30,196 nucleotides of DNA. It comes from UBA1189 sp045660385. GTDB taxonomy: Bacteria; Bacteroidota; Bacteroidia; Bacteroidales; Bacteroidaceae. The notes beneath the pieces were generated by a model. It was not told the origin of the DNA and made no database searches. It saw only the letters and a program-made list of their open reading frames with translations. Both the position numbers and the translations under genes were made by a program. The stretch spans positions 1-30,196 of the forward strand of contig JAZRDT010000125.1 of assembly GCA_045660385.1 (NCBI GenBank). The letters run 5' to 3'. Below are positions 25,438-30,196 of the stretch, in pieces (the stretch's first letter is position 1; every line of letters starts with the position of its first letter).

Positions 25438-27168
25438 TCACCCCTCCTTGGAGGGGCTGGGGGAGGCCACACTTTTCGGATTCAAGTTCCCGATATGCCC
25501 GCTCTCGGTACCTACGGCAGGGTCTATGACGCAGTTGATGAGCGAGGGCTTGCGCGAGGCGAGCGCATCGGTGAGGGCTGTGCGCAGCTCGTCGGGCGTG
25601 GTGACGTGGTAGGCCATACCACCGAAGGCCTCTATCATCTTGTCGTAGCGTGCATCGGGTGTGAGCGAGGTGGGTGATGGGTCGGCACCGCCTCCGAGGT
25701 TGGGGTCATTGCCGCGGTAGATGCCACCGTTGTTCATCACTACGATGGTGACGGGCAGATGGTATCGGCAGATGGTCTCCACCTCCATGCCGCTGAAGCC
25801 GAAGGCGCTGTCGCCCTCGATGGCGATGACCTGCTTGCCACTCGTGACGGTAGCACCGATAGCATAGCCCATACCGATACCCATCACGCCCCACGTGCCG
25901 GTGTCGAGACGCAAGCGCGGACGGTACATGTTGACTACGTTACGCGTGTCGTCGAGCGTGTTGGCTCCTTCGTTCACGAGGTAGATATCCTTGTAGCCCT
26001 GCATCACGTCGCTCACGGCCTTGAGCGCATTGAAGTAGTTCATAGGCGAGGTGGGCGTGGTGAGTTTGGCCTGCATCTTCACGGCATTGGTCTGCTTCAC
26101 GGTGTCAATAGCATCGCGCCACTCTTTAGGGCATTGGATGTTGAAGTTGTCCATCTTGGCTATCATTACCTCCAAGGAAGAGACGATGTCGCCCACCACG
26201 GGTGCTGCTATGGGTCGGTTGCTGTCCATCTCCTCGGGCTCGATGTCGAGCTGGATGAACTGCACCGCAGGATTCCACTTCTTTCCTTTGCCGTGGGTGA
26301 GCAGCCAGTTGAGGCGGGCACCGATGAGCATCACCACATCGGCCTGGCCAAGCACGAGACTACGCGCCGAGGCAGCACACTGGGGATGGTCATCGGGAAG
26401 CAGGCCCTTGGCCATTGACATGGGGAGGAAGGGGATACCCGTCTCCTCCACGAGGGTGCGCACCTGATTCTCGGCTTGCGCATAGGCGGCACCCTTGCCG
26501 AGGATGATGAGGGGTTTCTTGGCCGAAGCGAGAAGCTTCAAGGCACGTTTCACGGCATTCGAGCAGGGATACTGCTTGGGAGCGGGGTCAATGGGCGTGA
26601 AGAGCGATGCCGCGGCCTCCTCGGCATCCATCGTGGTGCTGAGCATAGCGGTGGTGATGTCGAGGTACACGCCACCCGGTCGGCCCGACACGGCAGCACG
26701 TATGGCACGCGCCACGCCTACGGCAATATCCTCGGGGCGGTTGATGCGGTAGGCCGCTTTAGCAAAGGGCTTGGCGATATTCATCTGGTCGAGGCCCTCA
26801 TAGTCGCCCTGCTGCAGGTCGATGATATTGCGGTCGCTGGAGCCGCTGATCTGTATCATCGGGAAGCCATTGGTGGTGGCTGCCGCAAGGGCGGTAAGTC
26901 CGTTGAGGAAGCCCGGGGCCGACACCGTGAGGCAGATGCCCGGTTTCTGGGTGAGGTAGCCACTCACAGCGGCGGCATTACCCGCCGACTGCTCGTGGCG
27001 AAATCCAATGTATCGTATGCCCACCTCCTGTGCGTGGCGGGCGAGGTCGGTGACGGGGATGCCCACGACACCGTAGATGGTCTCTATGCCATTCCGCTTA
27101 AGGGCATCGACCAGGAGGTGCATGCCGTCGGTAAGAGTGGCGTTGGGGTTGTTGGTGAGATAGTTCAT
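25438..27168 (-). CDS. oxc: Oxalyl-CoA decarboxylase
   Basis: A thiamine-diphosphate enzyme that converts oxalyl-CoA to formyl-CoA and CO2. The 576-residue chain has FRHEQSAGNAA with Glu59 for cofactor activation, LTVSAPGFLNGLTALAAAT, SGSSDRNIIDLQQGDYEGLDQ, which is highly typical of Oxc, and the ThDP/Mg motif GDSAFGFSGMEVETI...NNGGIY near 451-480. The arrangement NPNATLTDGMHLLVDALKRN at the start fits the family. The normal C-terminal GHIGNLNPKS is followed by ASPSPSKEG and then a TGA; these last codons are supplied by a GC-rich palindromic repeat (25441-25470), so the tail is not the ancestral one. The gene lies 90 bases after frc and before the AEC carrier, all on the minus strand, as an oxalate operon. 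Confidence 0.97.
   Translation of the reverse strand: MNYLTNNPNATLTDGMHLLVDALKRNGIETIYGVVGIPVTDLARHAQEVGIRYIGFRHEQSAGNAAAVSGYLTQKPGICLTVSAPGFLNGLTALAAATTNGFPMIQISGSSDRNIIDLQQGDYEGLDQMNIAKPFAKAAYRINRPEDIAVGVARAIRAAVSGRPGGVYLDITTAMLSTTMDAEEAAASLFTPIDPAPKQYPCSNAVKRALKLLASAKKPLIILGKGAAYAQAENQVRTLVEETGIPFLPMSMAKGLLPDDHPQCAASARSLVLGQADVVMLIGARLNWLLTHGKGKKWNPAVQFIQLDIEPEEMDSNRPIAAPVVGDIVSSLEVMIAKMDNFNIQCPKEWRDAIDTVKQTNAVKMQAKLTTPTSPMNYFNALKAVSDVMQGYKDIYLVNEGANTLDDTRNVVNMYRPRLRLDTGTWGVMGIGMGYAIGATVTSGKQVIAIEGDSAFGFSGMEVETICRYHLPVTIVVMNNGGIYRGNDPNLGGGADPSPTSLTPDARYDKMIEAFGGMAYHVTTPDELRTALTDALASRKPSLINCVIDPAVGTESGHIGNLNPKSVASPSPSKEG
25441..25470. repeat. GC-rich palindromic repeat overlapping the 3' end of oxc
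   Basis: CCCCTCC-TT-GGAGGGG (25441-25456) is a 7-base stem with a 2-base loop, followed by CTGGGGGAGGCC. The element encodes the last nine codons of oxc, and the stop at 25438-25440 immediately follows it. It resembles the word at 25353-25368 and widespread Bacteroidetes intergenic repeats. It may also stabilise the mRNA end. Confidence 0.7.
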
Positions 27169-27201
27169 GGGGAAATAATGATGAATTCTGAATTATGAGT
27201 C

Positions 27202-27240
27202 CTGAATTCTCGGAGGACCCTGAGAACTCCGAGAACTCAG
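27202..27240. repeat. Hairpin repeat between frc and oxc
   Basis: CTGAATTCTCGGAG (27202-27215) pairs with CTCCGAGAACTCAG (27227-27240), 14 pairs with one G-T, around an 11-base loop. Flanking AATTCTGAATTATGAG and CAGAATAACTCAT extend the low-complexity element over about 27180-27250. It fills nearly all of the 90-base gap and leaves little room for a promoter, so it is probably a transcribed processing or attenuating hairpin. Confidence 0.7.
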
Positions 27241-27258
27241 AATAACTCATTAGATTAA

Positions 27259-28536
27259 TCAAGCGGTCTTGCAGATGATCTGCTTCTTGCGCAATGCAGC
27301 AATCTCCTCCGGCGTGTAGCCAATCTCGCGAAGCACCTCGTCGGTATGCTCTCCCAATGCGGGTGCGGGCTTCACCTCGGGCTTGTAGTTCGAGAACTTG
27401 GGCGGACAACCGATAGTGAGGAACTTGCCACGTCCGGGCTGGTCCACCTCGACGATGGTGCCGCACTTGCGTAGCGACTCGTCCTCGGCAATCTCCTTCA
27501 TTGTAAGTACGGGACCGCAGGGTACGCCCGCCTTGCCCAAGGTCTCCACAATCTCCATCTTCTCGCGGGTGATGGTGTAGGCCTCTACGGCAGCATATAT
27601 CTCCTCCTTGATCTTGTTACGCGCCTCGGGCGTGTTGAACTTGGGGTCGGTGGCCCACTCGGGATGACCGATAGCTGTGGCGGCAGCGGCAAAGGGCTTT
27701 TCCTCGTTCTGCAACACGATGTAGACGAAGGCACCCGGGTCGGTCTCCCATCCCTTGCAGCGGTAACACCAGCCCATCACCTGTCCGCCCTCGACATTAC
27801 CACCACGGGGCACGGTGTCGCCAAAGGTGCCGTTGGGGTATTGGGGGAAGTGCTTGAGTACACCGGTGTGTTCAAGGATGAGCTGGTCGCGTAACTTCAC
27901 ACGACAGAGGTTGATGACCGCATCCTGCATCGACTGCTCCACGAAGCAGCCCTCGCCCGTCTTCTCACGCTGCATCAGTGCCGCCAGAAGTCCGATGAGC
28001 AGATGCATGCCCGTGTTGCTATCGCCCAGGGCAGCACCCGACTGGGTGGGCATATTGTAGTCGCCCTTCCACCAACCCGTGGTAGCCGCAGCACCGCCTG
28101 CACACTGTGCCACTGGCTCGAAGGCCTTGACCGAAGCAAAGGGTGAGTCGTCGTTAAAGCCCTTGATGGTGCCGTAGATGACACGCGGATTGATCTTATG
28201 TACCTCTTCCCACGAGAAACCCAGCTTGGCCACGGCCCCGGGGTGGAGGTTCTCCACGAAGATGTCGGCGGTCTTGAGCAGCTTGGTCAAGATCTCCTTG
28301 CCTTCGGGAGTCTTCATATTGAGCTCAATAGAGCGTTTGTTGCAGTTGAGCTGCAGGTAGTAGAGGCTATCCATGTCGGGATAGTCGAGCAGCTCAGTAC
28401 GCGTAGGATCTCCGAGGCCCACACGCTCAATCTTTATCACATCGGCGCCAAGCCACGCCAACATCTGTGTACACGAAGGACCCGACTGTACTTGGGTCCA
28501 GTCAATGACTTTGATACCTTCTAATGGTGCTGTCAT
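27259..28536 (-). CDS. frc: Formyl-CoA:oxalate CoA-transferase
   Basis: A class III CoA-transferase that moves CoA from formyl-CoA to oxalate, giving formate and the oxalyl-CoA used by Oxc. The 425-residue chain shows LEGIKVIDWTQVQSGPSC (5-22), LGADVIKIERVGLGDPTR, YYLQLNCNKRSIELNMKT, and GAALGDSNTGMHL, in which Asp172 corresponds to the catalytic Asp of Oxalobacter Frc. CKGWETDPGAFVYI, GVPCGPVLTMKEIAED and LGEHTDEVLREIG follow. The glycine loop reads GNVEGGQ, one residue shorter and less glycine-rich than the form I recall from Oxalobacter. The frame extends to 28590, but ATG 28536 is the start: it has TAGGAGATA nine bases upstream, and MTAPLEGIKVIDWTQ matches the family. It is first in the frc-oxc-AEC unit. 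Confidence 0.97.
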   Translation of the reverse strand: MTAPLEGIKVIDWTQVQSGPSCTQMLAWLGADVIKIERVGLGDPTRTELLDYPDMDSLYYLQLNCNKRSIELNMKTPEGKEILTKLLKTADIFVENLHPGAVAKLGFSWEEVHKINPRVIYGTIKGFNDDSPFASVKAFEPVAQCAGGAAATTGWWKGDYNMPTQSGAALGDSNTGMHLLIGLLAALMQREKTGEGCFVEQSMQDAVINLCRVKLRDQLILEHTGVLKHFPQYPNGTFGDTVPRGGNVEGGQVMGWCYRCKGWETDPGAFVYIVLQNEEKPFAAAATAIGHPEWATDPKFNTPEARNKIKEEIYAAVEAYTITREKMEIVETLGKAGVPCGPVLTMKEIAEDESLRKCGTIVEVDQPGRGKFLTIGCPPKFSNYKPEVKPAPALGEHTDEVLREIGYTPEEIAALRKKQIICKTA

Positions 28537-28915
28537 ACAATTATCTCCTATTTTTTTAGGGTTAAACATCGATTTTCTCTCATACAGCATACAACAAGCA
28601 TCCTATGAAGATGTTCTTGCACAAAGGCATATTTGAGGGATAGCAACATTACACTCGAAATATTAACAACCAGCATAATACTGCGAAGTTTACCTAAGAC
28701 TGCATATTTATTGCATATTTTTAGTGTATACTTAATTTTATGCAGCAATTTTTGAATATTAAAAGCATATAAGAGAGAAATAATGGTATAAAAAATGAAT
28801 AATAAACAGCAAAAAACATTGTACATTTCTGTTTTTTATGTAAATTTGCAGCCGTATTATAAAATAGGTTAAATTTTAGGTAAAAGATTGTTCTACTAAA
28901 GAATATCCCTCCAAT
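28537..28915. other. AT-rich divergent intergenic region between frc and the ArgA-like gene
   Basis: This 379-base gap is much more AT-rich than its neighbours and has no convincing gene; short open frames in it lack family features. It must hold the frc promoter, for which I see only a weak minus-strand TAAACTTCG-like box near 28683-28691, and the promoter of the ArgA-like gene (separate entry). Confidence 0.6.
28818..28848 (+). promoter_or_regulatory. Promoter of the ArgA-like/argG unit
   Basis: ATTG (28818-28821), a 19-base spacer and TAAATTTG (28841-28848) fit the Bacteroides consensus, with a single mismatch in the -33 box. The leader to ATG 28916 would be about 60 bases, long enough for regulation by an arginine repressor, though I see no clear ArgR box. 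Confidence 0.6.
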
Positions 28916-29542
28916 ATGGATGCAAACAATATTATCGTAAGATATGCTAATGCCGAGCATGCAGTATACGCCGAGCATATCTGCCAACTGATATATGAAT
29001 CGGCCTTGCAACGTGGCACAGGTATCGCCAAACGCTCGCCCGAATATGTGGCCGAAAAAATCAATGGTGGCAAGGCTGTGGTAGCACTCGATGGCGACCG
29101 TCTCATCGGGTTCAGTTATATCGAAAGCTGGAGCCACGGAGATTTTGTTGCCACATCGGGACTCATCGTAGACCCTGAATATCGCCAAATGGGCCTAGCT
29201 GGACGCATCAAGAAGAAAACATTTGAACTAGCCCGCGAGCGCTTCCCCTATGCCAAGCTTTTCAGCATCACCACCTCACTTCCCGTAATGAAGCTCAATA
29301 CCGCACTGGGTTACGTACCTGTAACACTCACCGAGCTTACGCAAGACGAAGAGTTTTGGAGGGGATGTGAAGGCTGCAAGAACTACGATATTCTGCAACG
29401 CAACAACCGCACACGCTGCCTCTGCACAGGCATGCTTTTCGACCCCAAGGCCACACCCGTCGACCCCGACGTAGAGGTTCCTACGATGTCGAAATGGCAA
29501 AATCGTTTGCGCAAGATGTTGCACTTGAGATCAAAGAAATAA
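28916..29542 (+). CDS. GNAT N-acyltransferase, probable N-acetyl/N-succinylglutamate synthase
   Basis: An acyl-CoA-dependent transferase of 208 residues. The GNAT core shows AVVALDGDRLIGFSYIES, then SGLIVDPEYRQMGLAGRIKKKTF, whose YRQMGLAGRI is the acyl-CoA-binding motif A, and then MKLNTALGYVPV as motif B. A cysteine-bearing tail follows (GCEGCKNY, RCLCTGMLF). Genes of this type precede argG in Bacteroides arginine operons, where it is taken to start arginine synthesis. Bacteroides uses succinylated rather than acetylated intermediates at the later ornithine-transcarbamylase step, so the acyl donor may be succinyl-CoA. This is inferred from family and position, not shown by sequence. argG follows after 77 bases. 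Confidence 0.8.
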   Translation: MDANNIIVRYANAEHAVYAEHICQLIYESALQRGTGIAKRSPEYVAEKINGGKAVVALDGDRLIGFSYIESWSHGDFVATSGLIVDPEYRQMGLAGRIKKKTFELARERFPYAKLFSITTSLPVMKLNTALGYVPVTLTELTQDEEFWRGCEGCKNYDILQRNNRTRCLCTGMLFDPKATPVDPDVEVPTMSKWQNRLRKMLHLRSKK

Positions 29543-29576
29543 TCAATTCATAAATAATATACACGGATTGCGGCTT

Positions 29577-29611
29577 TTGACTATTGTCTGTTGACCGTCG
29601 ACCGTTGACCT
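29577..29611 (+). repeat. Five tandem heptamers in the argA-like/argG gap
   Basis: TTGACTA, TTGTCTG, TTGACCG, TCGACCG and TTGACCT run head to tail over 35 bases, ending 8 bases before the argG ATG. The last three are nearly identical and include the palindrome GTCGAC. The block occupies the place of the leader and ribosome binding site. Confidence 0.75.
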
Positions 29612-29619
29612 TAAAAGAT

Positions 29620-30196
29620 ATGGAACAAAAGAAGAAAGTAGTAGTCGCCTTCAGTGGCGGACTTGATACCTCGTACACCGTGATGTACTTGACCAAGGAG
29701 ATGGGTTATGAAGTACATGCCGTGTGTGCCAATACAGGCGGATTCAGCGAAGAGCAACTTCGCACCAACGAAGAGAATGCCTATAAGTTAGGCGCAGTCA
29801 AATATATGACCCTCGACGTCACCCAGGAGTACTATGAGAAGAGCCTCAAGTACATGGTGTATGGCAATGTGCTCCGCAACAACTGTTACCCCATCTCGGT
29901 GAGCTCGGAGCGTATCTTCCAGGCATTGGCCATCGCACGCTATGCCAAGGAGATTGGTGCTGATGCCATCGCACACGGTTCAACAGGTGCCGGTAACGAC
30001 CAGATCCGTTTCGACATGACCTTCCTCGTGATGGCTCCCGGCAACGAGATCATCACCCTTACCCGCGACAAGACCCTCACCCGCAAGGAGGAGGTGGACT
30101 ACCTCAACGCTGGTGGTTTCAATGCAGACTTTGCCAAACTGAAATACTCGTACAACGTAGGTATCTGGGGTACCAGCATCTGCGGTGGCGAGTTGC
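29620..30196 (+). CDS. argG: Argininosuccinate synthase, N-terminal part
   Basis: ATP-dependent ligation of citrulline and aspartate, the penultimate step of arginine synthesis. The frame is open to the right edge, showing 192 of roughly 400 residues. The N-type ATP pyrophosphatase loop AFSGGLDTS is at residues 10-18, followed by YTVMYL, CYPISVSSER, and AIAHGSTGAGNDQIRFD, the aspartate/citrulline-binding stretch. ATG 29620 gives MEQKKKVVVAFSGG, the expected beginning. The upstream sequence TTAAAAGAT is a poor ribosome binding site. The gene follows the GNAT gene in the same direction, so they are read as an operon. Confidence 0.96.
   Translation, partial: MEQKKKVVVAFSGGLDTSYTVMYLTKEMGYEVHAVCANTGGFSEEQLRTNEENAYKLGAVKYMTLDVTQEYYEKSLKYMVYGNVLRNNCYPISVSSERIFQALAIARYAKEIGADAIAHGSTGAGNDQIRFDMTFLVMAPGNEIITLTRDKTLTRKEEVDYLNAGGFNADFAKLKYSYNVGIWGTSICGGEL

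Noticed and set aside
25759..27198. Long plus-strand open frames (219 and 240 codons) opposite oxc
   Set aside because: They mirror the codon bias of oxc and have no family resemblance.
28537..28590. N-terminal extension of Frc
   Set aside because: The extra residues do not match the family, and a good ribosome binding site precedes ATG 28536.
29577..29611. CRISPR array
   Set aside because: Seven-base contiguous units without spacers are not a CRISPR; no Cas genes are nearby.

Overview
The window looks like chromosome of an anaerobic, carbohydrate- and protein-degrading member of the Bacteroidales (Bacteroides/Prevotella/Muribaculaceae type; I cannot fix the genus). The main reasons are several promoters of the Bacteroides TTTG / TAnnTTTG kind, a LeuA2/CimA-type synthase, a DUF4922-SpoIID fusion, a C10 (streptopain-like) peptidase, a GH3 lipoprotein, a GH35 enzyme beside a DUF5107-TPR protein, and an ArgA-like acetyltransferase ahead of argG. 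Most genes have a GC content that looks near 50 percent. The short stretch at about 250-1540 is clearly AT-rich and looks acquired.

Layout. 1-1540 (+): the end of a DinD-like gene, then an AT-rich pair made of an unknown 117-residue protein and a WG-repeat protein. 1684-5404: a LeuA2/CimA-type synthase (-) and a DUF4922-SpoIID fusion (+), divergently transcribed. 5476-8064 (-): a GH3 glycosidase lipoprotein. 8337-11964 (+): a recJ-recQ repair operon. 11975-13411 (-): a glycosyltransferase. 13668-15851 (+): a BlaI/BlaR1-type regulatory pair whose repressor carries an in-frame TGA where the family has a conserved Trp. 16056-17177 (-): a secreted C10 cysteine peptidase. 17371-24294 (+): a three-gene sugar locus (sugar-porter MFS, secreted GH35, cytoplasmic DUF5107-TPR protein) closed by a strong terminator. 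24369-28536 (-): an oxalate-degradation cluster of frc, oxc and an AEC carrier. 28916-30196 (+): the start of an arginine operon, an ArgA-like GNAT enzyme followed by argG, which runs off the window.

How the genes work together. Frc moves CoA from formyl-CoA to oxalate, Oxc decarboxylates oxalyl-CoA to formyl-CoA and CO2, and the AEC carrier is a good candidate for oxalate uptake or oxalate/formate exchange; AEC relatives carry malonate and malate. In the sugar locus the exported GH35 would release galactose-type sugars, the porter would import them, and the DUF5107 protein probably acts on a carbohydrate in the cytoplasm.

A recurrent theme is short, palindromic or tandem low-complexity elements. 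They lie inside the SpoIID fusion (in frame), after blaR1, on both sides of the AEC/oxc junction (where one supplies the last codons of oxc), between oxc and frc, and directly before argG. I see no tRNA, rRNA, CRISPR array, transposase or complete prophage.
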